DNA of 64,000 nucleotides from Setoptus koraiensis (taxonomy: Eukaryota > Arthropoda), in assembly GCA_048013815.1 (NCBI GenBank), contig CM106585.1, forward strand, positions 19,096,001 to 19,160,000, written 5' to 3'. Every line of letters starts with the position of its first letter. Position 1 is the first letter of the stretch. Shown here piece by piece: positions 30,004 through 41,440 of the stretch. The position numbers and the translations under genes were made by a program. Below the pieces are notes generated by a model. The model did not search any database and was not told where the DNA came from. It saw only the letters and a program-made list of their open reading frames with translations.

Positions 30004-31085
30004 GGTGCTGTTGAGTGGAAGCGGATTGTCCAAGGCGGTGTCACGGGCGTGAATATGATATATAGAATTGTAAGATAGAATACAACAATTGTAATTAACA
30101 ATTGCAACAAGATATCCGCACGGGCGAGAAAGGAAAAGAAAAAATTTATTTGCGAACAGATGGAAGCAACAACAAAAAGAAAATTAAGAAATTCAGCTCT
30201 TTGAATGTGGCGCCCATTTGTCTCGGTGCAGACAGTGTACTAAACAAGCACACATGGCATGTAAAGGGAACGTAGCCATGAAGATGTTCTATGCACCAGT
30301 GGCATGTGTGCGCCATGGAACTGCACACACTCTCACGCGGACACAGACAGTGGTATAGCGTAGCGTAGATGAGAACGGTGCTCTCTTGAGCGCATCTTGT
30401 GCACCATTAGTGTGCTGTACGACAGCAGAATGTAGTGCGCTTATCAAAGAAAAGAACGGGGGCATGAAGTACGCGAATGCTCCGGTGCTCCAGTGTGGTC
30501 CCCTACATGATTCGACGACGCGCCATACGCCTTGTGCATGCAGCAGCCGCGGCCATTGCGGCCCACTATGCACCGCGGTGTCTACACCAATTGTGCACCA
30601 TACAAAGCACACTTGCCGAGCTACGCACAGAATCGTCGCACAGAGATACTTCTCGGGTCTGGTGCGGGCCGATGTGTGAGCTGGTGGAAGGCTAACAATT
30701 TGTAAAGTGGCACACCGCAGCCACAGCCATAACATTCGTGTACGATTTGAATTGCACAGAGATGCCAATCAAAGTCGGATTGTGTGTGTACACCCAGAAA
30801 AATCGCCACTTTAATAATTGTATGGTATACGGTGCACGGCAAGCACACACACACACACACACATACTCACTATTGTGACCAACACCAGAGCTCAACCAAG
30901 GAAATTATCCTCATTGACTCAATTGACTCAATTGACAAACTCACCTTCAGTAGTATAGTAATTTGAATTTTATCCTCCATAATCTATATCTTTATCCCAC
31001 ACAGAGATAAATAGATCGGGAGGGAGAGAGAAAGAGCGAGAGCCAACTAAACGATACAACAACAACAACAAGAGCAGCGCCTACA
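30004..31085. promoter_or_regulatory. Shared upstream region of DDX23 and the RRM/RGG gene
   Basis: The two genes diverge from this 1.08-kb interval, which must carry both promoters. It contains an AC microsatellite at about 30842-30862 and a purine-rich leader with CAACAACAA just before the ATG at 31086. A CCCACACAG sequence near 31000 could be an acceptor of a 5' UTR intron. No TATA box is obvious on either side. Confidence 0.5.
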
Positions 31086-32379
31086 ATGGATAAACGTGGT
31101 GGCAGACAAAAAGAAAAGAATCACCCCCACGAGGAGGAGGTCGAAGACATCGACGAGGACGACGATGAAGAAATAGATGACGTAGACGAGGAATACGAAG
31201 AGGAAGAAATGGAAGAGGAAGTCGACGAGGAGGCCGACGAGGAAGAGGACGAGGACGAGGAGGATCAACAAAATGATACTGCCACCTCGGACAATCAAAA
31301 CGATAACAACAATAAACAAAGTAATCAGAAACAAAAATCACAACAAAACAAATCATCATCAAGCACTGCAAACAATAATGCAAACAACAACAATAATCAA
31401 GCAAACCAAGACAAACGGCCTAGATTATCTGAGGAATTGTATGAGATTAATCTCAAAAGAAAAAAGGAGCACGTTGGTAGCGCATTGTACATTCCATTTC
31501 CAAGAAAAGTTACAGAGGACGAAGTTCGTTCGTTTGTCGGCCAAGGACCAAACATTTTTCTTGTTGGCCTACAAAAGCTAAATGCCATTGTCCGTTATAG
31601 AACACATGACGAATGCGAAAAACAATTGGCCGTTCTTAGAGAAAAAGAATTCGAGGGACAAACTATTAATATTGAACCTAAAACAGCTAAAATTGATCCA
31701 GCTAACATAGATGTCAAAACATTAATTGTCCAATATAGTAATCCTAATTTAAATATCTTAGATTTTGCGCAAGTATTTCAGACCGCAAGCTCTATATCAC
31801 TCAAGGGCACTAAGGGCAAAAAAGAGGGCCAAGAGGATCTCTCGTTTGGTTCGGCCATCGTTGTATTTACTACGCACGACGAAGCCAAAGAGGCATTCTT
31901 GGCAACAGAAAATCTCAACATTAAAGGCGAAATTTTGCATGTAGTGTTTGCTGACTTCAGACCCAACGCTGGGCAACCAAGCGGAAGAGGAGGGGGCGGC
32001 GGCGGCGGCAACTTCCAGTTTAGAAAGGACAATAACAGAGGTAAGTAGTTTTGCATTCAATCTGTTCTATCTAATTTCTTTTCCTATTCAATTATCTTCA
32101 TTCAATTATATTTATGCAATTTCTCTAATTACAAATTTTCATTATGCTATAGGTGGTAACTTCCGAGGTGGCAACCAAGGTGGAGGCCGACCCCAAGACG
32201 GAAACTTCAACAGAGGTCCCCGTAGAGGAGGTGGTGGAAATCGCGGAGGTGGTGGCGGTGGCCAGAGATTCGGCAACCGAAACTTCAATCAAAACCCGGG
32301 TAAATTCAACCAGAACAGAGATTTCACCCCAAATAAGAAATTCAGATCGAATACGCAAAATAACAGCTTCCACTCTTAA
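31086..32379 (+). CDS. Acidic two-RRM, RGG-box RNA-binding protein (nucleolin-like)
   Basis: Joined from 31086-32040 and 32153-32379, 393 residues. Donor AGAG/GTAAGT and acceptor CTATAG restore the frame as NNRGGNFRGG. Residues 15-60 are almost entirely Asp/Glu; 61-108 are Asn/Gln/Ser-rich; DKRPRL (about 109-114) is a likely nuclear localisation signal. Two degenerate RRM-like units follow: about 131-200 (GSALYIPFPRKVTEDEVRSF, then AIVRYRTHDECEK) and about 210-292 (VKTLIVQYSNPNLN, then GSAIVVFTTHDEAKEAF). The end is an RGG/GAR tail with NFNRGPRRGGGG. Acidic N-terminus, RRMs and GAR tail in this order suggest a nucleolin-like nuclear or nucleolar role, but the RRM RNP motifs are poorly conserved, so orthology is not certain. 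Confidence 0.88.
32041..32152 (+). other. Intron of the RRM/RGG gene
   Basis: 112 bp, GTAAGT donor, CTATAG acceptor, pyrimidine-rich interior. Splicing is required to join the two halves of the RGG tail. Confidence 0.9.
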
Positions 32380-34280
32380 AGATTATATCAAGATCAACAA
32401 GATTAATAATAATAATATGCATTGGCAAAAACTGCGTTTGTTGTAATGCTAAACATCAACAGAGTGTCTCACACAAAACTGCAATCTTTTTTCTTGTCGA
32501 TCCTCACGGTAGGTTGCTTTTTTTTCAAAGAATATCAATGGTCATAGGTTGGCAAAGATTCTATCATTACGCGCCATGATAGTTTTAGATACATTTCCAT
32601 GTGCATGTTTTCATTCCACCAATCCGTGTCTTTACGTCGTGGAAAGTAGAAGAATATATGCAGGTGAATGTTGAGATTTTTTGTAGACTACAATATGTGT
32701 GAGTGCGCTGGTCTCCGAATTGATTAGATGATTAATTCAGATAAGTATGATTTGGCAATATTGGCTTGGCATCTGGCGCTGCGTGTCTTAATAAACTGAG
32801 CTGAATTAGTATCTGATCGGCAGCCTCATGTTTGATAACCTCGACGATAATAAGCTTACCAACGCGATAGTGTGCTGAGTACAATACACGGCAATATTAG
32901 TCTACCATACGATATTATACAAGCATAATATGAGGCTAGCTTGCCGATGGGTTCGTGTCATATAGAGAAGCTGGTAAAGTGTAGCTGCAGCGAAACAGGA
33001 TTGAGGCATAATTTATTGGTATTTCTAGTTGTTGGGATTGTTTGTTGTCGTTCAATTGTTGTTCGGTTGTAGTAGTTCAATGTACGTGTGTGTCCATAAG
33101 TAACTTGCCCATTTGCATACTTAAATAAACATAAGAACAAATCATATTCAGTTGAGTGAGACCGGGCTGAAACGGAAACATTACCCGCGACAAGAACAAC
33201 AATGAATCTGATTAGTAGCTTCCTGGGGCCAAATTTGGGCCTTTGGTGACATGCAGCTGCTGATGTGTTGGCAGTGTCAAGGTTGTTTGCCGGCAATTGG
33301 CGAGTAGCGTGCTTGTTGTGGAGGCATTAGGAACAAATTTAATTAAATCATCGGCAATGATCTTGGATCGGGATCCACACTAACTTTGATGGTGCAGCCT
33401 CATTACTCCAGACCGGATACTGCCTCACATTGGCAGCATTTTAAGAGCCCATTCAGAACAAGCTTTCTTTCAACGCAAGCCGCGAGTTATGCAGTGAATC
33501 AAGTTTCAGTTATATAACTTCTAGTGGATTTTTTCTGAAACCAAAATACTTGCATATGACGAATGTTCGCACGCGCGTTGTAATTATTTACCAATTGTTC
33601 TCGCGGCCGAATATTTTCAACTGCTTTTCTGAATAGAAAAGCTAAAACACCAACCTCGCGCATTCGCGATAGAGGCCTCGAGTCTATTCCGAAGGTGAAG
33701 GTAAACCTCCGGAAACACAATATTTGCACCGTTGTAGGATCTCTATAGCATTGCATCCTGATTGGCATAGCGCAGATTTGGATGAGCACTTTCCAATTCA
33801 GGCCTTCTGTACCGCATCTTCTCTCCGGTCTCTGCAAAGACTACTATCCGCAGGGCACAGTGACTTGCACCTGTCTGATGTGAGTTCGGCCGCAGATTAA
33901 ATATTTGTTTCACTGATATCTGTTGTAATCGTTGGAAGACCTTATCTGATATCGAACGATATGTTTTGAAGAATTTGATCTAAGCCAGAGCTGACTTATG
34001 AGTATTACTAATTTTCTGTGGGGGCTGAACTTGTGAATGCTATAGTTGTGTTCAAATTGTCACGAGGGCATACCGAGATGATAAAAGGCGCTCGTGACAA
34101 ATATTTGCATATGGAGCATTGAGCCAGAGAAAGTCCTCTACGTAACATTTTCTATAATGTGTGAGTGGAAAAGCGTGGAAAACTGTTCCGGAGGTAAACA
34201 TAATTGATCTATTTTGTCATAATAGACCTAAGAGATGGATAGATGTTTCGTTTTGTTTTGTTTTTCCTCTTTTTTTTTCG
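32380..34280. other. Intergenic, no gene seen
   Basis: No supportable exon. A 112-codon minus-strand open frame at 33499-33837 is ordinary in composition but has no recognisable domain. Confidence 0.5.
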
Positions 34281-34288
34281 TATAAATT
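34281..34288 (+). promoter_or_regulatory. TATA box of the short four-cysteine gene
   Basis: TATAAATT 95 bp upstream of the ATG at 34376; it would give a leader of about 65 bases. Confidence 0.6.
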
Positions 34289-34375
34289 AGTCAGAAAAAA
34301 TAATCTAGAATTTATCACATTTTCATTCTATTGTCAGTTAAAATAAAGTCCAGGGTCTCCAGATAAGATAGAACA

Positions 34376-34864
34376 ATGGCCACGGTGAAAATCCTGTGTT
34401 TAGTCTGTCTGATATGCGTCGCTAATAATTCATTCATTAGCGGAGTTGTCGCCAAGTTTGCCACGGAACAGCAGTGTGCCCAAGCAATCAAAAAAGTACA
34501 TACTAAGGACGATTTCAAAAAATTTGCAGCAGAAGCAGAAGATGGCGACACTACGATGATCAACAAGTGTCTAGATAGTACGGACGGCAAGAAAGATATA
34601 AAGGAACTGATGGAACTTGTCGATGATTCAGCATCGGGCCAGAAGATTTGTGATAAAAAGTTTGCCGATCAGTTGGTTGAATATCAAGAACAAATAGAGG
34701 GGAACGCCAGACGTGGTAAGGTGTTGAAAACTAGAAAAGAAAATAAATTGGCTCCCTTCTTCAAATCGTTTTCCAGTCAATTTGTTATAGTTTGCGAAAA
34801 TATGTGGAGCAAGCCTATGTACAAACACTACGGTGCTTTACTGTCAGTCAAAACGAAAGATTGA
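34376..34864 (+). CDS. Secreted four-cysteine protein, short paralogue
   Basis: A 162-residue protein with ATG at 34376 downstream of a TATA box. Signal peptide residues 1-26 (ILCLVCLICVANN...GVVA). The mature part is a helical, charged domain with four cysteines in the contexts QQC, NKC, KIC and IVC. It shares with the 36504 gene the pattern C-x-x-(A/S)-(I/L)-KKV, F-K-x-FAA, IN-x-CL, (K/D)KF-x-x-QL and the block NARRGK-(V/I)-L followed by K-x-NxL, then an FF pair. No named family is recognised. It consists of this one domain only, ending ALLSVKTKD. Confidence 0.82.
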   Translation: MATVKILCLVCLICVANNSFISGVVAKFATEQQCAQAIKKVHTKDDFKKFAAEAEDGDTTMINKCLDSTDGKKDIKELMELVDDSASGQKICDKKFADQLVEYQEQIEGNARRGKVLKTRKENKLAPFFKSFSSQFVIVCENMWSKPMYKHYGALLSVKTKD

Positions 34865-36503
34865 TAAGATTCGTATGGAACGAAACGATGTGGTCTTTCT
34901 AATGGCGACATTTCCAAGTGGAACCGATTAATATTCATTCCAGGCGAGCGATTTACACTTCAGCATGCACATCCCAACGCGAACATTGTTCAGCGCGAGT
35001 GTTGCGGCCAAAAGTGTCACTCCAGAAGTGGAGTGTATTATAATAATAGATAATAATAGCAGAAAATTGTTCATTATAGAAAAAATTACAAAGCTGTTTG
35101 TCTTTTCTTTTCATCGTCGAGCTTTTCCAATTCGATTTAGTCTGTTCGCTCAGTGCAGACAAGCGAACTAATCCAATGCATACTTGGGATGACACAAACA
35201 CAAATAAGATTCAGTTGAACAATTATGACGGCTGCTAACGAATGAGTCTAGCAAGCTCTTATCGTTTGCAAATAGTTTTTCCATTATCTCACTCCAATCT
35301 CAATCAATTGCCTATGCAAATAATAGTCAGCCAATTATGTAAATAACAAGAATGGACTTGTTCCAGGAATGTCTAGCGTCAAACTCCAGCTTGCATGGCT
35401 GCGCTTCCGAATGCCTGCATGTCACTTAGGCTGGAATTTGATACTCAAACAATTGAACCTGACATGATCGAAAAGAGATTGGTGCAAAAATCAGTGCGCC
35501 TCCACACGGTATGGAAACATGCTGAGTCGTGCACATGCAGATAGGCTACGATTTTGATTGATATCTCGAAATAGCATCATCTTCCTTGATTCCATGTTTT
35601 GTACAGTTCCAGGCACAGATTATGGGTAACTGGGAGCTCGTTCTGCCAAACATCATCCGTAGATGCTTGAGGGACAATTGTGGATCAAAATAGTGGGTCT
35701 AATCTCAAAAAATAAGAAGAAAAATCTAGATTTTTTTTTGCCCCAGTTGGGAACGAGACTAGCGTATTCTTGTTCTCGGTACACTGGAGAGGTACAAATG
35801 AGTTGGTGGAGAGAACATTGTTGTCGACAGAGTATTCCTATTTCGTTAATAGTCATATTTTGGTTCGGGAAACTAAGGTATACCTTGTAGCAACCTCTTT
35901 TGGACACTTCGTGTGATATAAGAATGACACGACGGAGACTATGTTAAGTGTAGGACGAGTACGCATATATTGTAGGTTTTTTCTACCCGGCATCGCAATC
36001 CGGATGCTGGAAAGCTGCAAAGAATGCACCCAATTGGTAGAGTAAATAGGCACGAAGGATCCAGTGATATTGGGGGCAACTATACTAACGAAGTTAAACA
36101 CGACCAAGAGATGCTTTGTTTGATGGTTTTTCATGCGTTTCAGTTTCTACTGTCAGCAGTTACCTATCGAACCCTTTCTGAACCCCAGAAATTAAAGATT
36201 TCGACATATTCCGAAAATGACATCGACATTTCTTTGAGACGCTCTGTGGATACTGCCATAGAATCGCGTCAAAGGTCGACTGTCAATTGCTTGCGAGTCA
36301 CTCACATCTTGTTTATATCAAGCATGTTTTTATTAAGCATTCAGGCTATTAATAGATTGTCATAAATAATCGCGTTATTGTGGAAAGTAAAAAACATTTT
36401 CGTCAACGGAAAGTGTATTTTTGCTGGCATTTTCGGCAAGCTCTAATAACGAATCATCATTTCTTAATACTGCAGTGAGACAATTGATTAAACGAAAACA
36501 AGA
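34865..36503. other. Intergenic between the two four-cysteine paralogues
   Basis: AT-rich, no supportable ORF or repeat of note. Confidence 0.5.
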
Positions 36504-37952
36504 ATGATGCTGTTGCAAATCTTTTTGATTGTATGTCTGGTATGCATCGGTGAATTTTTCTCGAACACCAGAGTTGATGCCGAGCCATCAACGAAACGAG
36601 AATGTGTTCGATCACTCAAGAAGGTCTACTTCGTTGAGCAATTTAAAACTTTCGCAGCGAAGTTCACTCCTACAACAAATAACGAAGAGGAAATTGCACT
36701 CATCAACGGATGCCTACGAAGTGACAAAGGAAAGGATGATCTGGAGGCTCTTGTGAGAATCGTTGAGCAGGCCTCAACAATTTATTCAGTATGTGAGCCA
36801 AAATTCGTCAATCAACTGTTGGACTTCGATAAACAAATGAAAGACAATGCGCGTCGTGGAAAAATACTTCATGATAAAAAGAAAAACAGATTGTTCTATT
36901 TTTTCAGTTTGGTCGCTGCACAAGTTATACTAACTTGTAAGGATTCTTTGGCAAAAAAACTGGAAATGGCAGAAGCTAGCAACATTGAATTGGTTGAAAG
37001 TCTAAATAAAATTATCAAGCTGGCAGAAAGAACGCATAAATCGCTCGATGAAGGTGAGGGCCAGGATGCAACCTCTCGCAAGCTATATCACCTTATGATT
37101 AAAGGTTCACCTATAGTGCTGAACAGAGTAGAAAATCTCGTCTTGATGGAGACATTGAAACCATCGCCGGATGCGGAATTTTTCGTCGATGTTACAGTGA
37201 ACAAAGAAAAGACTATGAATGACTTTTTCGAACTAAAGCAAGCTTGTAAATTGATAGATCAATATGCACGGGGCTCTATTTATGTAATACCGAAGTTGGC
37301 ATGGAGAGGTTACATGGCGTGGAACTCTTTATACCCTCAAGAGGACACGAGCCTAACATACGATAAAAGAGTTCAAGGATGGATCAGAGCAATTCAGTTC
37401 TGTCAGGGTATTCTAATGGTGAGAGTCAATCTTGATTTGGAGCAAGATGTCATAGATAAACTGGACAAGGCAATTTTGAACGACGAACAGATTCTATTCG
37501 TGGGATTGGACAGAAGCGACCCAGTCGCCGTTTCTAGTGAACCGATTTTACGATGGAGCTCACAGGATAATTTTGAAGAGTTTGAGCCGGGTCTCAAAGC
37601 TTACACGCCATCAAAGGGTCTCGCTGGCTGGCTGATGTGTCATTCGCAGAGGACAACTCAGCAAGAAATCGCAAAATACATCAATACTTTAGCTGTTCAA
37701 CATTCAATCCAGCAATCGCTGCTTGAGAGTCCAGAGGAATCCGAGAAACCAGTTCAGTTCGGCGGTGGACATGTCGCTTCCTATGCCATATACCATGGTT
37801 TTTATGGCGGACACGCAGTGGCTACCAGCGGCCACGGGGGCGCTCATGCAGGAATTGTAGCTGGTGCGGTAATTGGGGGCATAATAGGCATGATAGTTCT
37901 CACAGTTCTTACCGGAGCTCTTTGTGAAAAATTAAATAAAAAAAAATTATGA
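36504..37952 (+). CDS. Four-cysteine domain protein with C-terminal membrane anchor
   Basis: A 482-residue single-exon protein, ATG at 36504. Signal peptide residues 1-26; residues 34-150 are the same four-cysteine domain as the 34376 gene (REC, NGC, SVC, LTC and NARRGKIL). Residues 150-415 are a unique, mostly helical and acidic/basic region without recognisable homology. A Gly/His/Ala-rich linker (418-450, with FYGGHAVATSGHGG) leads to one membrane segment (about 450-473, IVAGAVIGGIIGMIVLTVL) and a nine-residue cytoplasmic tail CEKLNKKKL. The topology is type I. The last residues KKKL fit the KKxx dilysine retrieval signal, so the protein may cycle through the ER. Function unknown. Confidence 0.86.
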   Translation: MMLLQIFLIVCLVCIGEFFSNTRVDAEPSTKRECVRSLKKVYFVEQFKTFAAKFTPTTNNEEEIALINGCLRSDKGKDDLEALVRIVEQASTIYSVCEPKFVNQLLDFDKQMKDNARRGKILHDKKKNRLFYFFSLVAAQVILTCKDSLAKKLEMAEASNIELVESLNKIIKLAERTHKSLDEGEGQDATSRKLYHLMIKGSPIVLNRVENLVLMETLKPSPDAEFFVDVTVNKEKTMNDFFELKQACKLIDQYARGSIYVIPKLAWRGYMAWNSLYPQEDTSLTYDKRVQGWIRAIQFCQGILMVRVNLDLEQDVIDKLDKAILNDEQILFVGLDRSDPVAVSSEPILRWSSQDNFEEFEPGLKAYTPSKGLAGWLMCHSQRTTQQEIAKYINTLAVQHSIQQSLLESPEESEKPVQFGGGHVASYAIYHGFYGGHAVATSGHGGAHAGIVAGAVIGGIIGMIVLTVLTGALCEKLNKKKL

Positions 37953-38200
37953 CGAGCGAGCGCTACGTGTTAGATACCAGGCGGTGAAAGATGCAGCAAC
38001 TAAAAATTGAGAACAAACGAAAAACTATCCAGCAAAAGTGACTATCGATGAAATGGGTGTGCGAACAACTTCATCCGGAAGTGCTGCTGAGTTTTTTGAA
38101 TTTCTCAACTGGTTAAACTCGTTTTTTTTTTATAACAATTATTTCAATCAACAGAACTATAGCGATTAAATCTGTGCCAATAGTGAGCATTCGAATAGAT

Positions 38201-38238
38201 ATCAATCATAAGCCGATAGGTGTCTGCTTATGATTGAT
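38201..38238. repeat. 12-bp perfect inverted repeat
   Basis: ATCAATCATAAG at 38201-38212 pairs with CTTATGATTGAT at 38227-38238 around a 14-base loop, about 250 bp downstream of the four-cysteine membrane gene. Confidence 0.88.
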
Positions 38239-41200
38239 GTCCGGTGCCAAGTGTTCCAGTGGTGGGTCCACTTGTAATTGTTGAATTTTAGAGCGGTTAG
38301 AAGTTTCACCATCGGGGAAATTCATTGTGACCATTCATGCCCCCAACATTCAATTACGTCATACGTGTTTTGTGTCAACTAGATGAAGCTCGCCGCCTGA
38401 AAGTTTCAAGCTGAAACACAGTCGAGTAACCGATTAAACGTAAAAAGACCTCAACGTTTTCGCTGGCTCGACCTCACATTGTTCAGAGCATAAATACTAA
38501 TAGCTCGAGCAGTTAGTGATGCTAATGTCGTGCTGTTGAAACGGCTTCAATTTCTATTATGAACATGAAATGTTTTTTTTCGAAATCTCCATTTTTTCGT
38601 AGCTGTTTCCTACTTTTTCCAGTTGATTTTCAGTAGTGTGGCTACTTCAGCTCGGTGAACGAGCAAACATCGATAGGATAAGCTACTGTTGGGCAGCTTT
38701 GTGTGCATACTTGGCACTGCTGTTGTTGTTGTTGTCGTCGTTATAGCGAAAAGCTTTTCGACTAAATTCTCGAAAAGCCACCCGATTCGTTCGGCTTGCA
38801 TATGTAACATGCAAGCATTGGTCGGATATCGGATTAGTTGTGTGGCTTGAGTGGCCAGTCGAGTGCCGACCACTTTAGTCATCTATATAGAATAAGCAGA
38901 CTGCTGATGAAAAACTGATTTAACTGACTCTGTTTTCTCTCTTGTAGATGGCGACTTGATACTATCACGTTGATAGTCGGTAAACGCGCGAGCGAAAGTT
39001 TTTATAGTGCACGATAAATGATGGTGATTACTATTGGTGGCACACAAAAATGTAACTTACATATTATGTAAGCGTGGGCCCCAGAATTGACTATCAGCTA
39101 GCAGGAGAGTTTCAGCTAGCGGATTTTAGAGAAGTCCGGAGTGGTTGGTACCGAAATTTATTATATATGTTATATATATTGTACAATTGTTCATCGCAAC
39201 AACAAGCAGGCAATTCATTTTCGTGCCACCCAAAGTTCAGCACATCTGGCCACTAACTAGCTGGCCAACTAACTGAATGAATATCTGGCTGGCACGTATT
39301 TTGTTACATAATAGGGCGCGCTCAGAATAATAAACATAGCAACGTAACGGACAAAGGTATTCATGGTGGGGCCAGATACGGCATAACTGGCGCACATTGC
39401 CAGATATGCACATCGGCGGACTAGATTGAGCCACTGGCACAAGGTATTGTGCAGCATGGGGCCCGCTAAATGAGACTTTTGTTTTCGATGATAAACTACT
39501 TGGTACAAAAGATTGATTTGGTTACAGTTGGCTCGTGTGCATGCTAGCGCCGGGCTATATTAGGACACATAATAAGCGGCTGACTGTCAGAAATCTCGGC
39601 CAAACTGTTGTTAGAGCTGAATGCAGGCAGCCAGCCAGCTAGCCAGAGCTGTCAGAGCAGAATGTTGTTTGAACAACACACACACACACACACACTGTTA
39701 TGTAATAACGGGCGGCACAATTTGCAGTTTCCGATTGGCCTCTAGGTGGTCATTATTTGACTGGTAAGACCCGGCGCGGCTCATATGGCACACTGGGCCA
39801 TGTTATGCACAGCAGTCATTGAATAGAGCGGGGGAAAATTGTGTTTGTTTTAGGTTATCTCCCAGTTCGCTCATCTAACATGGTCGCCACAGTTGGCAAG
39901 CATGTTGGCATCGCAGGGGGGTCCAACATCAACGAGAAAAATAAACCGAAATGAGCGCGAGATGTGTCTGTTGACAGAGTGTGTGTACATGTGGCAGCAA
40001 CACTAATTACGTAAGCTCCGGGGACAGAAAAATCGGTTGCATGAGTTGCCGCTCTCACATATGAGTGTCAGTATGAGTGCAACGATTGCTTTTCGCTGAT
40101 TTTCACACACGATACCTGCTTTCTGCTTACAATCGGCGGGGCCTTTTTCGGGGCATTTATTTGTGAGCTGGAGTCGCAATCGGAGAAAACAGATTCGGAT
40201 CTGGGCTTTTTCAGGGGTTTTCGCCCAGAGCGGCGATCATCTAGATTGGAACAGGCAGGCATTCTTCGGCGAGCACGTGGCTGATTTTTGGCCGATTGCT
40301 AAAAATTTTCGGTAAAAATTGGGTTTTTTCCGAAATATTCGAAAAAAAAAACCAATTCCGCCGAATTCGGTGCCAACGCCGCCGAAATTCACCAAAATTA
40401 TCCGATAGTAAGCGCTGATTCGGCCCGCTGTGCTGGTGCAAGCAATCGCGGCAACAGGGAAATTTCGGTGAATTTCGGCAGCAACTACCTATGTGGGACA
40501 GAGAAGTAAGTACATATTAGAATTGTCGTATCTTCTGATCGGTATACCACTATATGATATATTTGCGAGTGGCCATTGTTTCTAGAGTTGGCTGGCTGCT
40601 GTCAGGTTGGTCGGGTGGCCTCGTTATCCACTTGTTTGCTTTCGCGGCGGCCCGATCGTTTGTTTGTTCGTGTGCCGGCGCGGGTGTCCATTTGTCTTAC
40701 ATTAGTCTTACATAAGTGTTTGTCGTGTCGTATTGCGAGAGCGAGCGAGAGAGCGAGAGAATTGGCTCGAGTTAAACTTTGAGCAATCGAAGCGACGAGA
40801 CAAGTCGTCGTCGTCGTGTTAACAACAAGAAGACACAAAACTCAATTCGACACGATCATTATTATTGTTGACAATTGCATCTATCACAGCTACACCATTT
40901 GTCTGGCCCAGAGCGTCTTGCTTGGCTTGAACTCGTCCAAGGCCACGCAAAGAAGGCGCACACAAACTTGTTCGACTTGCAATGCTGTTGGACTGTCTCA
41001 AATGGCGTATTGTGCTCAACTGAACTGAAGACTCCACAATCTAACGGCTAATGAGTGGAGGAAATTTTTAATTGGCTTCGATTTTTGCCCAACATTTTTG
41101 CGCAGTCTTGGCGTTGCAGTCAGCATCACAACAGCAAACATGACACAACATGGCTGCATGACATGTCGTGTTGCACACAATAACGACTCGACTATGGCTG

Positions 41201-41406
41201 TGGTATAATCACGTTAATATACACAGAATATAGATAATCAGAGAGCTGGTTGGATGGAGAATATCAGTTGCCGATAGTGGCGACACCGAGAGAGACACAA
41301 AGTCAGTTTGGAGCCGATATTTGAGTTAATTCCGAGTGCAGCGACTCGAAAAGCGGCTTACAAGTGACTGCGACACTAGCCCATCCAGCAGCAACTGTGT
41401 GTGTGT

Positions 41407-41440
41407 CAATTTATCTAGTATCTAAACACTAGATAAATTG
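41407..41440. repeat. 13-bp perfect inverted repeat
   Basis: CAATTTATCTAGT at 41407-41419 pairs with ACTAGATAAATTG at 41428-41440 around an eight-base loop. Confidence 0.92.

Noticed and set aside
31047-31404. Minus-strand hydrophobic and Pro-rich frames opposite the RRM gene start
   Set aside because: They are antisense readings of the Asp/Glu codon run of the RRM/RGG protein.
33499-33837. 112-codon minus-strand open frame
   Set aside because: Ordinary composition but no ATG context, domain or neighbour support.
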